From NCBI RefSeq assembly GCF_900129265.1, contig NZ_FQVG01000001.1, forward strand, positions 1-64,000: a stretch of 64,000 nucleotides of DNA. Reading direction: 5' to 3'. Positions 7,520 through 18,345 of the stretch are shown here, one piece after another (positions within the stretch are counted from its first letter, which is position 1; each line of letters starts with the position of its first letter). A model generated the notes under the pieces. That model was not told the origin of the DNA. It worked only from the letters and a program-made list of their open reading frames with translations, and searched no databases. The DNA is from Caloramator proteoclasticus DSM 10124 (GTDB lineage: Bacteria; Bacillota; Clostridia; Clostridiales; Caloramatoraceae). A program made the translations under genes and the position numbers.

Positions 7520-8782
7520 ATGAGGGATTATAGGAGTATTGAGCTATTTAAAAACGTAACTGAAGAAGAGTGGAATGATTGGAAATGGCAGGTTAGAAAT
7601 AGAATAACGACCGTTGAACAGTTAAAGAAGGTTATAAACCTTCTGCCTGAAGAGGAGCAGGCAATAGAGAGGTGCCTAAAAACATTAAGAATGGCTATAA
7701 CTCCATACTATGCAACCTTAATGGATAAAGATGACCCCCACGACCCTATTAGAAAGCAGGCAGTTCCAACATTATTAGAGCTTAATTTTTCAAGCTGTGA
7801 TATGAGTGATCCATTACACGAGGATGCTGACTCTCCAGTACCAGGTTTAACCCATAGATATCCAGATAGAGTTCTTCTTTTGATTACGGATATGTGTTCT
7901 ATGTACTGCAGACACTGTACAAGAAGGAGATTTGCAGGGCAGACAGATTCATCACTTCCATTAGATAGAATAGACAAGGCAATAGAATATATAAAAAATA
8001 CTCCACAGGTTCGAGATGTTTTGTTATCAGGTGGTGATGCTCTACTTGTTGATGATGATAGACTTGAGTATATAATAAAGAAACTTAGGGAAATACCCCA
8101 CGTTGAGATAATAAGAATAGGTACAAGAACACCGGTTGTAAACCCTATGAGAATAACTAAAGACCTATGTAATATGCTCAAAAAATATCATCCAATTTGG
8201 CTTAATACTCATTTTAATCATCCAAAGGAAATAACAGAGGAGTCAAAGAAGGCCTGTGAAATGCTTGCAGATGCAGGCATACCACTTGGAAACCAATCAG
8301 TTCTTTTAAGAGGAGTAAATGATTGTGTTCACATTCAGAGGAAACTTGTTCACGAATTGGTTAAGATGAGGGTAAGACCATATTACCTATACCAATGCGA
8401 CCTATCACAGGGAATTGAACATTTTAGGACAAAGGTTTCAAAGGGAATAGAGATTATAGAGGGATTAAGGGGACATACATCAGGTTTTTGTGTTCCGACC
8501 TTTGTAGTTGATGCACCAGGTGGAGGCGGGAAGACTCCAGTTATGCCTCAGTATGTGATTAGCCAATCTCCAAAAAAGGTTGTCTTAAGAAACTTTGAGG
8601 GAGTCATTACGACATATACTGAACCTGAGTATGTTGAGGAAAAATGTACCTGCGATGTATGTAGAGGTAAGGAGCAGGATGATGTGACTGGAGTTTCGAT
8701 GCTTATTGAGGGAGATAAATTAAGTTTTGAACCAGATGTTTTATTAAGGAGAGAAAGGGCAAAAAATTATAAAAACAAATAG
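7520..8782 (+). CDS. kamA: lysine 2,3-aminomutase (radical SAM)
   Basis: A 420-residue enzyme that converts L-lysine to L-beta-lysine, using a [4Fe-4S] cluster, SAM and PLP. The radical-SAM motif CxxxCxxC is C126-C130-C133 ([13 protein letters not shown]). The PLP region is the glycine-rich [10 protein letters not shown] near residue 340. A cluster of cysteines near the C terminus (CTCDVCRG) matches the zinc-binding segment of the clostridial enzyme. Length fits the C. subterminale protein (about 416). It begins 17 nt after kdd and precedes kamB by 11 nt. Confidence 0.96.
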   Translation: MRDYRSIELFKNVTEEEWNDWKWQVRNRITTVEQLKKVINLLPEEEQAIERCLKTLRMAITPYYATLMDKDDPHDPIRKQAVPTLLELNFSSCDMSDPLHEDADSPVPGLTHRYPDRVLLLITDMCSMYCRHCTRRRFAGQTDSSLPLDRIDKAIEYIKNTPQVRDVLLSGGDALLVDDDRLEYIIKKLREIPHVEIIRIGTRTPVVNPMRITKDLCNMLKKYHPIWLNTHFNHPKEITEESKKACEMLADAGIPLGNQSVLLRGVNDCVHIQRKLVHELVKMRVRPYYLYQCDLSQGIEHFRTKVSKGIEIIEGLRGHTSGFCVPTFVVDAPGGGGKTPVMPQYVISQSPKKVVLRNFEGVITTYTEPEYVEEKCTCDVCRGKEQDDVTGVSMLIEGDKLSFEPDVLLRRERAKNYKNK

Positions 8783-8793
8783 AAGGTGGATGG

Positions 8794-9804
8794 ATGAATT
8801 TATATAGTGCAATAGACACCTATAAAAAGATATCAATACTTGGTATGAGTAAAAATTCAGGAAAGACAGTAGTTTTAAATGAGCTAATTGATATTTGTAA
8901 AAAGAAAAAGAGAATAGTCTGCCTTACCTCAATAGGCGTAGATGGAGAGGGAAGGGATATTGTGTATAAAACAAAAAAACCTAAAATCTATGCCTATGAG
9001 GGCACATTAATTGCAACTTCAGAGGAGGCACTAAAAAGTTTTAGTGCAAAGTATGAAATAATCGATATTCTGCCCTTTTCAACCTGTCTTGGAAGAATAG
9101 TTATAGTTAAGATAATAAGGGATGGATATGTGCTTTTAGCAGGTCCAGATAGTAATAGAGAAATATCTCAAGTTTCAGATATGATGCTTACCCTTGGGGG
9201 AGATATTGTACTAATTGATGGTGCACTAAATAGAAAAACGCAGGGTTCCCCTTCTATAACTGATGCGTGCATACTATCAACTGGTGCAAGTCTCTCAAGG
9301 GATATAAATATAACAATAAAAAAAACAAAGCATACAGTGGATATGTTAAGTCTTAATAGAGTAGAAGAGGATGCTTTAAACAAAATAAATTCTCTAAATT
9401 CAAAAAATGTTTTATTAATAGGGGATAACACCATTGATACGGATATAAAGACATCCTTAGGCAATGAGGATGAAATATTAAATAGAATAGATAAAAATAT
9501 AAAATATATCTACTTACCCGGAAGTTTAACAGGAACTTTTTTGAATAAAATAAAGGGACTTGAGGTTGATATAATTGTTAAAGATGGAACAAAGATATTT
9601 GTAAACAGGGAGGATTATGATAGTTTTAGGGTGGCAGGAGGTAATATATATGTATTAGAAAGGATAAATCTAATATGTGTAACTCAAAATCCAACTTCCC
9701 CCTTTGGTTACTATTATAATCCTGATGTGTTTTTGCAAAACTTAAGGAGGGCATTATACCCTCTTGATGTATATGATGTTTTGTATGAAGGAGTGGGGGT
9801 ATGA
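8794..9804 (+). CDS. kamB: KamB-like accessory protein of lysine aminomutase
   Basis: A 336-residue protein with a P-loop near the N terminus (ILGMSKNSGKTVVLNE, about residues 16-31). It corresponds by position and pattern to KamB (OrfE-like) of lysine-fermenting Clostridia and Fusobacterium. In those gene sets KamB and KamC are thought to protect or reactivate lysine 5,6-aminomutase, which loses adenosylcobalamin by suicide inactivation; this role is inferred, not shown here. It overlaps kamC by 4 nt (ATGA), so the two are probably translationally coupled and made in similar amounts. Confidence 0.8.
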   Translation: MNLYSAIDTYKKISILGMSKNSGKTVVLNELIDICKKKKRIVCLTSIGVDGEGRDIVYKTKKPKIYAYEGTLIATSEEALKSFSAKYEIIDILPFSTCLGRIVIVKIIRDGYVLLAGPDSNREISQVSDMMLTLGGDIVLIDGALNRKTQGSPSITDACILSTGASLSRDINITIKKTKHTVDMLSLNRVEEDALNKINSLNSKNVLLIGDNTIDTDIKTSLGNEDEILNRIDKNIKYIYLPGSLTGTFLNKIKGLEVDIIVKDGTKIFVNREDYDSFRVAGGNIYVLERINLICVTQNPTSPFGYYYNPDVFLQNLRRALYPLDVYDVLYEGVGV

Positions 9805-11375
9805 TTTTAAAAGATACATTAAAGAATATTGGAATGGACTATGTTTTATCTATATTAAATGTAAGAACCCCCTATGGAAAGGAAAGGATAAATTCATTAA
9901 CTTTGTATAAAAACAAAGATGAGTTAAATAGGCAGTATGACTGTATAGAGTTTTTAATGGGTTTTATACAGAATAATAAAAGGGATTATAATGATATTTT
10001 GTCCCTTCTTGAAGGTATAAAGGAGATAAGAACCTCCATAAAAAGGGCAGTGTCAGGTTCGGTTTTAGAGGTATCCGAGCTTTTTGAAATAAAGAACTTT
10101 TTAATAAATGTTCGTGAAATATGTAAAATACAAATGGATAATAACTTCATAGAGGAGTTGAAGCTCTTTAGAATACTCTATTTAGAAAATATTTTAGACA
10201 TAGAGGGGCAAAATAGCAAAAGTTTTTATATATACGATAGCTACAGCCAAAGATTAAAGACAATAAGGAGTGAAATAAAGGATTATATAAGAAGACTAAA
10301 TCTTTTAAGGGAAGAGATTAAAAATAAGGTTGAACAAAAATACGGTGTTTATGTTAAGCAAAACAGCGAAATTGTGATATCAAGGGATGATGTTAAAATA
10401 GAAGAGGCCCTTTGTGATAAAAATCTAAGACAGGCTCTAAAGACACCCTACTATATTATTTTTTCCCTTGAGCTTGGGGATGAGGGAGATAGGATTAATA
10501 ATATAATAGAAAAGCTAAAGGAAGAGGAGGAAGAGGAAGAGCATAGGATTAGAACATATTTAACAGAGAAAATTAAAGAAGAGGAAGAAAATTTGAATAG
10601 GCTAATTGCCTTAATTTCAGAACTTGATTTGCTCCTTCAAAAGGCAGAGCTTGCTATAGAGACAAAATCAGTAAGACCTAATATAAATAATAGTATTGAG
10701 ATAAAAATAGAAAAGGGACGACATCTTAAGGTTGAGGCTGAACTTAAAAAGAAGGGAGTAGACTTTACACCAATTTCAATAGATTTAAAAAAAGGTTCAA
10801 CAATAATTACAGGAGTAAATATGGGGGGTAAGACTGTTACATTAAGGCTTATTGGTCTTTTGTGTATTATGGCTCATATGGGATTTTTTGTACCCTGCGA
10901 TTTCTTTAGCTTCTACCCCTTTGAATACTATTTTTGTCAAGCAGGTGATATGCAGTCGCTTGATAATGGATTATCAACCTTTGGTGCAGAGGTTTTGGCT
11001 CTAAATGAGGCTGTTAAATACAAAGATAAGATGGGACTTGTACTTATAGATGAAATAGCAAGGGGAACAAACCCAAAAGAGGGACGAGCAATATTAAAGG
11101 CAATTCTATCATATTTTAATACCTTAAATTCTGTTTTGGTTGTAACAACCCATTTTGATGGAGTAGATGATATAGCAAGACATTATGAGGTTGTGGGCCT
11201 TAAAATAGGAGAGGATATTAAAAATATTTCCCTTAAGGATTTGAATCTATATATGGACTATACCTTAAGGGAAGTCTATGGTAAGTACGAAGTTCCAAAG
11301 GATGCAATAAGGGTGGCAAGACTTCTTGGTTTTGAGGAGGATATACTTAATTTGGCAGAAAAATACCTAAAGTAG
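9801..11375 (+). CDS. kamC: KamC, MutS-like ATPase of the lysine aminomutase system
   Basis: A 524-residue protein with a C-terminal MutS-type ABC ATPase: Walker A TGVNMGGKT (about residue 340), FGAEVLALNEA, and Walker B LVLIDEIARGTNPKEG near 415. The N-terminal half is helical and contains a strongly acidic stretch (KLKEEEEEEEHRIR, about 235-250) that may form a coiled coil, as in the MutS lever/clamp region. The DNA mismatch-recognition domain of true MutS is absent. In lysine-fermenting bacteria this gene always sits between kamB and kamD, pointing to a chaperone or reactivase role for KamDE. It ends 10 nt before kamD. Confidence 0.85.
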   Translation: MILKDTLKNIGMDYVLSILNVRTPYGKERINSLTLYKNKDELNRQYDCIEFLMGFIQNNKRDYNDILSLLEGIKEIRTSIKRAVSGSVLEVSELFEIKNFLINVREICKIQMDNNFIEELKLFRILYLENILDIEGQNSKSFYIYDSYSQRLKTIRSEIKDYIRRLNLLREEIKNKVEQKYGVYVKQNSEIVISRDDVKIEEALCDKNLRQALKTPYYIIFSLELGDEGDRINNIIEKLKEEEEEEEHRIRTYLTEKIKEEEENLNRLIALISELDLLLQKAELAIETKSVRPNINNSIEIKIEKGRHLKVEAELKKKGVDFTPISIDLKKGSTIITGVNMGGKTVTLRLIGLLCIMAHMGFFVPCDFFSFYPFEYYFCQAGDMQSLDNGLSTFGAEVLALNEAVKYKDKMGLVLIDEIARGTNPKEGRAILKAILSYFNTLNSVLVVTTHFDGVDDIARHYEVVGLKIGEDIKNISLKDLNLYMDYTLREVYGKYEVPKDAIRVARLLGFEEDILNLAEKYLK

Positions 11376-11385
11376 GGGGGATAAT

Positions 11386-12945
11386 ATGGCATATATAAAC
11401 TTAAATGAAGAGCTTATAAAAAGGGCAAGGGATGCAGCAAGAAACATAGCACTTGATACACAGAAGTTTATAGACCTTCATTCAACAGTTTCAACAGAAA
11501 GAACCATTGCAAGGTTATATGGAATAGATGGAGTAGATGAAAATGGAGTTCCACTTCCAAACAGAATAGTTGACCACATCAAGGAAAATGGTGCATTAGA
11601 GGACGGGTTATCATATTATTTAGTAAATGCTGTACTTGAGACAAATCTATCAACGCAGGAGATTGCAGAGGAGGTTGCAAAGGGAAATTTAAATATAGTT
11701 AAATTAAACAAACACAGCTTAGAAGAAATTAAAAATAGGGCATTAGAACTTGCATATCCAATGGTAGAAAGGATAAAGCTAAATAGAAAAAAAAGAGAGG
11801 AAATGATTAAAAATATAGGTGAAGGGGATAAGCCCTACCTTTATGTTATAGTTGCAACAGGAAACATATATGAGGACGTTGTACAGGCACAGTCTGCAGC
11901 AAAGCAGGGAGCAGATATTATTGCGGTGATAAGAACAACAGGTCAGAGCCTTCTTGACTATGTGCCCTATGGTGCAACAACCGAAGGTTTTGGAGGAACC
12001 TATGCAACGCAGGAGAATTTTAGAATAATGAGAAGGGCCCTTGATGAAGTATCTTTAGAGGTTGGAAGATATATAAGGCTTTGCAACTACTGTTCAGGTC
12101 TGTGTATGCCTGAGATTGCAGCAATGGGAGCAATGGAAAGGTTAGATGTAATGCTAAATGATGCCCTCTATGGAATACTTTTTAGAGATATAAATATGCA
12201 AAGAACAATAGTTGACCAGTTCTTCTCAAGAGTAATAAATGGATTTGCTGGTGTAATCATAAATACAGGAGAAGACAACTACCTAACAACAGCAGATGCA
12301 GTAGAGGCAGCCCATACTGTTTTGGCGTCACAGTTTATAAATGAACAGTTTGCAAAGATGGCAGGAATTTTAGAGGAACAGATGGGGCTTGGACACGCCT
12401 TTGAAATGAATCCAGACCTTAAGGATGGATTTTTACTTGAACTTGCACAGGCACAGATGGCAAGGCAGATATTCCCTAAGGCACCATTAAAATATATGCC
12501 TCCTACTAAGTTTATGACAGGAAACATATTTAAAGGACACATTCAGGATGTACTATTTAATGTTGTATCTATTTGGACTCATCAGGGTATACAGCTTCTT
12601 GGTATGTTAACAGAGGCAATCCACACTCCTTTTATCTCCGACAGAGCCCTATCTATTGAGAATGCAAGGTATATATTTAATAATATGAAGTCAATAGGTG
12701 ATGAAATAGAGTTTAAACGTGGAGGACTTGTAGAAAAAAGAGCAAATGAAGTTTTACAAAAGGCTACAATGCTTCTTGAGGAGATTGAAAAGGAAGGATT
12801 ATTTACAACCCTCGAGAAGGGAATTTTTGCAGACATTAAGCGTTCAAGATATGGAGGAAAGGGATTAGATGGAGTATTTAAAAAGGGAGAAAACTATATA
12901 AATGAGTTCATACCTCTAATGTTAGGAGGCGCTAACAATGAGTAG
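11386..12945 (+). CDS. kamD: lysine 5,6-aminomutase alpha subunit
   Basis: A 519-residue catalytic subunit that carries the TIM-barrel active site for the adenosylcobalamin- and PLP-dependent shift of the terminal amino group (beta-lysine to 3,5-diaminohexanoate). Length matches the known alpha subunit (about 516-519). Segments such as DGVDENGVPLPNRIVDHIKE, YGATTEGFGGTYATQENFRIMRRALDE and CNYCSGLCMPEIAAMGAMERLD are typical of the family. It overlaps kamE by 8 nt, consistent with a 1:1 alpha-beta complex. Confidence 0.95.
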   Translation: MAYINLNEELIKRARDAARNIALDTQKFIDLHSTVSTERTIARLYGIDGVDENGVPLPNRIVDHIKENGALEDGLSYYLVNAVLETNLSTQEIAEEVAKGNLNIVKLNKHSLEEIKNRALELAYPMVERIKLNRKKREEMIKNIGEGDKPYLYVIVATGNIYEDVVQAQSAAKQGADIIAVIRTTGQSLLDYVPYGATTEGFGGTYATQENFRIMRRALDEVSLEVGRYIRLCNYCSGLCMPEIAAMGAMERLDVMLNDALYGILFRDINMQRTIVDQFFSRVINGFAGVIINTGEDNYLTTADAVEAAHTVLASQFINEQFAKMAGILEEQMGLGHAFEMNPDLKDGFLLELAQAQMARQIFPKAPLKYMPPTKFMTGNIFKGHIQDVLFNVVSIWTHQGIQLLGMLTEAIHTPFISDRALSIENARYIFNNMKSIGDEIEFKRGGLVEKRANEVLQKATMLLEEIEKEGLFTTLEKGIFADIKRSRYGGKGLDGVFKKGENYINEFIPLMLGGANNE

Positions 12946-13726
12946 TGGACTTTATTCAATGGAGAAGAAGGATTTTGACAAGACCTTTGATAAAACAAGG
13001 GTTAAGGCCTATGGAGATACAATGAATGATGGGAAGGTTCAGCTATCCTTTACACTTCCTCTTCCCTATTCAGAGGAGGCAAAGGAGGCGGCAAGGCAGC
13101 TTGCAATGAAGATGGGAATTGAAGAGCCTAATGTTACCCATATGATGGATTTAGGTGTAGGATATACCTTTTTTGTTGTATATGGTTCCTGTATACACTC
13201 TGTTGATGCAACAAAGATAGTAGTTCCAAAGGTTGAGACCAATACAATGTCAATGGATGAGGTGGATGACTATATTAGAAAAAATATAGGAAGAAAGGTT
13301 GTTGTAGTTGGGGCTTGTACAGGTACAGATGCCCATACGGTTGGAATAGATGCAATTATGAATATGAAGGGATATGCAGGACACTATGGGCTTGAAAGAT
13401 ATCAGATGATAGAGGCATATAACTTGGGAAGTCAGGTTCCAAATGAAGTATTGGTGGCAAAGGCAATAGAGGTAAATGCTGATGCAATTTTAGTATCACA
13501 GGTTGTAACCCAAAAGAATGTACACATTCCAAATATGACTGAACTTGTAGAAATAGTTGAAGCAGAGGGTATAAGGGATAGAGTTGTACTGGTTGCAGGT
13601 GGGCCAAGAATTAGTCACGAGCTTGCAAAGGAGCTTGGTTATGACGCAGGGTTTGGAGCAGGTTCCTTTGCTGAGGATGTAGCTTCTTTTATAGTTCAGG
13701 AGATGGTAGCAAGAGGTATCAGGTAG
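12938..13726 (+). CDS. kamE: lysine 5,6-aminomutase beta subunit (B12-binding)
   Basis: A 262-residue subunit with a Rossmann-like cobalamin-binding domain. The base-off/His-on motif DxHxxG is D131-A-H133-T-V-G136, so H133 should ligate cobalt. Lys144 lies 11 residues further on, the same number as the lysine known to hold PLP in the C. sticklandii enzyme. The later GSQVPNEVL and VVLVAGGPRISHE segments complete the B12 fold. Its need for adenosylcobalamin connects this operon to the cobalamin cluster at 55751-64000. Confidence 0.96.
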   Translation: MSSGLYSMEKKDFDKTFDKTRVKAYGDTMNDGKVQLSFTLPLPYSEEAKEAARQLAMKMGIEEPNVTHMMDLGVGYTFFVVYGSCIHSVDATKIVVPKVETNTMSMDEVDDYIRKNIGRKVVVVGACTGTDAHTVGIDAIMNMKGYAGHYGLERYQMIEAYNLGSQVPNEVLVAKAIEVNADAILVSQVVTQKNVHIPNMTELVEIVEAEGIRDRVVLVAGGPRISHELAKELGYDAGFGAGSFAEDVASFIVQEMVARGIR

Positions 13727-13738
13727 GCATATAAATAT

Positions 13739-13789
13739 GCCCCATTAAAGGGTTTATAAGGCTTAAAATTAGGCTATCCTTTAATGGGA
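13739..13789. repeat. terminator-like hairpin related to the repeat arms
   Basis: GCCCCATTAAAGGGTTTATAAGGC on the left and GCCTATCC/TTTAATGGGAC on the right form a hairpin after kamE. The left arm is close to the left arm of the element at 28816 (GCCCCATTAAGGATTTCTTAGGC), so it may be another core-less relative now serving as the terminator of the lysine operon. Confidence 0.55.
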
Positions 13790-13913
13790 CTTTATTATTT
13801 TGTCTTCTTATATTTTATAATCATTTGTGAAATTTTTTAAAATTTTTGCATAAAACCAGTCCATTTATGATATTATATATACAAATAAACATATACTAAT
13901 CGGGAGGGGTTTT

Positions 13914-14546
13914 ATGCGAATAAAATGGTTAGGCCACGCCTGCTTTAAGATAACATCAAAAAATGGAATAAGAATAGTAACAGACCCATTTGATGATAAC
14001 GTTGGATATAAACTGCCTAAGGTAAGTTGCGATATAGTTACAACAAGCCATAACCACTACGACCATAACTTTACAGATTGTTTAAGTGGAGATTATACAA
14101 TAGTTAATAAAGTTGGAAATTTCTATATAAAAAATATAGCAATAAGAGGAGTACATACCTATCACGATGAAGAACAAGGTGCAAAAAGAGGAGATAATAT
14201 AGTTTATGTCTTTGATGTGGATGGTAAAAAGGTCTGCCACCTTGGAGATTTAGGACATAGGCTTACAAAGGCACAGATAGAAATGATAGGAGATGTAGAT
14301 GTTCTTTTAATCCCAGTTGGAGGGGTATATACAATTGATGCAGAGGCAGCACGTGATGTGTGCGAGAGCCTAAATGCAAAGGTAATAATACCTATGCACT
14401 ACAAGACAAAACCATTAAAATTTGAACTAAACTCAGTTGATAAGTTCTTAGAATATTATCCCTATACAAAGCTTGATAAACCCTTTATAGAGATAACGGA
14501 GGATATGTTAAAGGAAAGACATATATATGTACTTCACTATGAATAG
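13914..14546 (+). CDS. metallo-beta-lactamase-fold hydrolase (UPF0173-like)
   Basis: A 210-residue protein of the short MBL-fold group typified by UPF0173/UlaG-like hydrolases. It starts MRIKWLGHACFKIT, has the metal-binding motif SHNHYDHN (near residue 52; HxHxDH), a further metal ligand in HLGDLGHRL (near 105) and IIPMHYKTKP near 160. Two metal ions, probably zinc or manganese, are expected. The substrate is unknown. It stands alone between the lysine operon and pyrG, with an AT-rich upstream region that probably carries its own promoter. Confidence 0.8.
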   Translation: MRIKWLGHACFKITSKNGIRIVTDPFDDNVGYKLPKVSCDIVTTSHNHYDHNFTDCLSGDYTIVNKVGNFYIKNIAIRGVHTYHDEEQGAKRGDNIVYVFDVDGKKVCHLGDLGHRLTKAQIEMIGDVDVLLIPVGGVYTIDAEAARDVCESLNAKVIIPMHYKTKPLKFELNSVDKFLEYYPYTKLDKPFIEITEDMLKERHIYVLHYE

Positions 14547-14571
14547 GAGGCAAATTTGCCTCCTTAAATTT
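14545..14571 (+). terminator. terminator of the MBL-fold gene (left copy of a duplicated terminator)
   Basis: AGGAGGCAAATTTGCCTCCT followed by TAAATTTTT, overlapping the stop codon. Its 3' part, GCAAATTTGCCTCC (14550-14563), occurs again at 14838-14851, on the other side of the inserted element. Confidence 0.85.
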
Positions 14572-14837
14572 TTAGATTATATGTTGGAATTCAGATTTTT
14601 AAAAGTCCCCTTAAAGGATTTTATTAGGCTCTTTTATGAGCTTTAGCAAATCTTAGCTTTTCGACTTTGAAAAGTCCGTAATTCGGCACAGGACGTGCCG
14701 AGCCGAGCGGCCATCAGGACGATGGCATCGCGAGGGTAGGACTTTTTCAAACAAAGAAAAGCTTAGATTTGATTAGCGAAATAAACGAATGCCTAAAAAT
14801 CCTTTATGGGGATAGTATATAAGAACAAATTGAGTAT
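14564..14837 (+). mobile_element. terminator-inserting non-coding element, copy A
   Basis: About 274 bp between two copies of GCAAATTTGCCTCC. Outer arms: CCCCTTAAAGGATTTTATTAGGC (in two parts, from 14607) against GCCTAAAAATCC-TTTATGGGG (ending 14811). Inner arms are AGCTTTTCGACTTTGAAAAGTCC and GGACTTTTTCAAAC. The centre is a GC-rich core (14661-14755) with hairpins CGGCAC-AGGAC-GTGCCG and GCCATC-AGGAC-GATGGC. The core is nearly identical in the copies at 28785 (inverted) and 46881. No convincing protein is encoded. It probably moved as a MITE-like passenger of a transposase encoded elsewhere; an RNA role for the core is possible. Confidence 0.8.
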
Positions 14838-14851
14838 GCAAATTTGCCTCC
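14838..14851. repeat. right copy of the duplicated terminator segment
   Basis: GCAAATTTGCCTCC, identical to 14550-14563. Interpreted as a target-site duplication from insertion of copy A into the terminator. Confidence 0.7.
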
Positions 14852-14866
14852 ATTTTATATTCCCTC

Positions 14867-14895
14867 TTGCACAAATCTAAAACATAAAGTAAAAT
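14867..14895 (+). promoter_or_regulatory. sigma-A promoter of pyrG
   Basis: TTGCAC (14867-14872), 17 nt, TAAAAT (14890-14895). It lies 39 nt upstream of the pyrG start; no attenuator hairpin is seen in the short leader. Confidence 0.55.
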
Positions 14896-14915
14896 ATAAA
14901 AGTTAAATGAAATGA

Positions 14916-16532
<1,617 letters not shown>

Positions 16533-16534
16533 GA

Positions 16535-16568
16535 AGGAGCTGTCAGATGACAGCTCCTTTTAATTTTG
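16535..16568 (+). terminator. pyrG terminator
   Basis: AGGAGCTGTCA-GA-TGACAGCTCCT followed by TTTAATTTT. Confidence 0.9.
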
Positions 16569-16686
16569 GGCATATAAAATTACTTTATTTTAAATTATAA
16601 AAAATGCTGAATATAAAAAATATGTAGAACTGATGATTGTTTTTTGATAACATATAACTATAAACATTGTAATATGGAGTGGTAGT

Positions 16687-18333
16687 ATGTCAAAAAAAAG
16701 AATAAGTCTGATTGTATTGGTTATATATTTTGTTTTTATCAATAATAATGCCATAGCTTTGAATAAAGAACCAAGCGTTCTATGGCAAAGCATTGATGGA
16801 GGTAAAAGTTTTGAAAGATATAATAGTATAAAAAGAACTAATGATTCTGGCTTTGTAGTTGTTGGACATACAAGTTCTAATGATTATGAAACAAGTTTGA
16901 ATTTATATGGTGGATTTGATGCACTTTTAGCTAAATATAATGAGCTTGGGAAACTTGAATGGGCAAAAACCTTTGGAGGTGAAGCCTTTGAAACCTTTAA
17001 TAGTGTAAGTTTATGTAGGGATGGTGGATTTATTGTATCTGGTTTTACTGAATCTCAAAAAGGTGATTTGTCTGGATTAAATGTTAAAGGTGAAGAGGCA
17101 TTAATAATAAAGTATGATTATAATGGCAATGTTGAATGGAAAATGACTTATGGTGGAAGTATGTATGATAGATTTACAAATGCTATAGAGGTAGCTGATG
17201 GATATATAGCAGTAGGGTACTCTAATTCATTAGATGGTCATTTATATTCCTTTAATAAGGGAGAATATGATGGAATCATTGTTAAATTAGACAGAACAGG
17301 TAAAATAATTTGGGAAAAAACATTTGGTGGTAGTAAATGGGATAAGTTTTTTTCAGTTATTGGTGTAAGTGATGGTTATATTGTTAGTGGATATTCAGGT
17401 TCTAAAGATAATGACTTAAAAAATATAAAAATTAAAGGTGGAGATGATGGAATTTTAGTAAAATACAATTCAAATGGACAAGTTATGTGGATAAAAAACA
17501 TAGGTGGAAGTGGAGATGAAACAATACAATCAATTTGTAATTTTAATAATGGCTTTATAGGTGTTGGTTATACTACTTCTGCTGATGGAGATTTTTACGG
17601 TTTAAAAAACAAAGGTTTAACCGATGCATTTATATTTAGATTTGACTTAAATGGTAATATTTTATGGAAAAATACATTTGGTGGAACAGGAAAAGATGTT
17701 TTTAATTCAGTAATGTATGAGCAGGATTTTGGAATAGTAGCTGTAGGTTATAGTCAATCAAATGATGGTGATTTATATAATTTAAATTTAGGTAGTCAAG
17801 ATGCATTAGCTGTTAAATACAATATAAATGGAAATATGGAGTGGAAAAAAACTTATGGAAAAGGGGGAGATGATGTTTTCTTTTCTGCTGTCTATTCTGA
17901 TTTTTTAGGATTTGTTGCTGCTGGATATACAAACTCAAAAGATTTAAATATTAAAGGGAATGAAGATTGTTTAATAGTTAAATATGAGGAGCCACGAGTA
18001 AAGGTAAAAGGGATATATTTAACTGAAAAGCAAAAAGTAATCAAAAAAGGAGAAAGTTATAAATTGACAGTAAGGTTCATTCCTGATGATTCTACAATAA
18101 AAAAGGTTAAATGGACAAGTAGCAATAGTAATATTGTAACTGTTGATGAAAATGGAGTAATAAAAGCAAAATACATAGGTGAAGCAGTGATAACGGCTAA
18201 AAGTTTAGATGGAGGATACGAAGCTAAATGCAAGATTATTGTTAAGCATAATTTTGATAAGAAAAAGTTGCCTTTTATAATATGGGCTAATTTATATTTA
18301 AAAACAGTTAATATCTTAAAAAGCATTATGTAA
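16687..18333 (+). CDS. secreted seven-bladed propeller protein with a Big_2 domain
   Basis: A 548-residue protein with a signal peptide (MSKKRISLIVLVIYFVFINNNAIA). Residues about 33-430 contain seven repeats of about 57 residues with the pattern W-x-K-T-(F/Y)-G-G-x-x-x-D-x-F-x-S-V, then DGGFIV-x-GYS, then D-A-L-I-x-K-Y-D-x-N-G, which suggests a seven-bladed beta-propeller. Residues about 433-510 form a bacterial Ig-like (Big_2) domain (KGIYLTEKQKV, WTSSNSNIVTVDENGVI, GEAVITAKS). No LPXTG or S-layer anchor is visible. The role is unknown; cell-surface binding is a guess. The sequence is more AT-rich than its neighbours (for instance AAA preferred for lysine). It lies 12 nt before the next secreted protein gene. 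Confidence 0.7.
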   Translation: MSKKRISLIVLVIYFVFINNNAIALNKEPSVLWQSIDGGKSFERYNSIKRTNDSGFVVVGHTSSNDYETSLNLYGGFDALLAKYNELGKLEWAKTFGGEAFETFNSVSLCRDGGFIVSGFTESQKGDLSGLNVKGEEALIIKYDYNGNVEWKMTYGGSMYDRFTNAIEVADGYIAVGYSNSLDGHLYSFNKGEYDGIIVKLDRTGKIIWEKTFGGSKWDKFFSVIGVSDGYIVSGYSGSKDNDLKNIKIKGGDDGILVKYNSNGQVMWIKNIGGSGDETIQSICNFNNGFIGVGYTTSADGDFYGLKNKGLTDAFIFRFDLNGNILWKNTFGGTGKDVFNSVMYEQDFGIVAVGYSQSNDGDLYNLNLGSQDALAVKYNINGNMEWKKTYGKGGDDVFFSAVYSDFLGFVAAGYTNSKDLNIKGNEDCLIVKYEEPRVKVKGIYLTEKQKVIKKGESYKLTVRFIPDDSTIKKVKWTSSNSNIVTVDENGVIKAKYIGEAVITAKSLDGGYEAKCKIIVKHNFDKKKLPFIIWANLYLKTVNILKSIM

Positions 18334-18345
18334 AGGAGGTATAAA

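Noticed and set aside
7708-8181. 157-codon minus-strand frame opposite kamA
   Set aside because: It is fully inside a well-supported gene, with no independent ribosome-binding site; a codon-bias shadow.
13798-13913. Sigma-A promoter for the MBL-fold gene (TTGCAT ... TATTAT)
   Set aside because: The spacing is 19 nt and the -35 match is poor. A promoter must exist, but this exact site is not supported.
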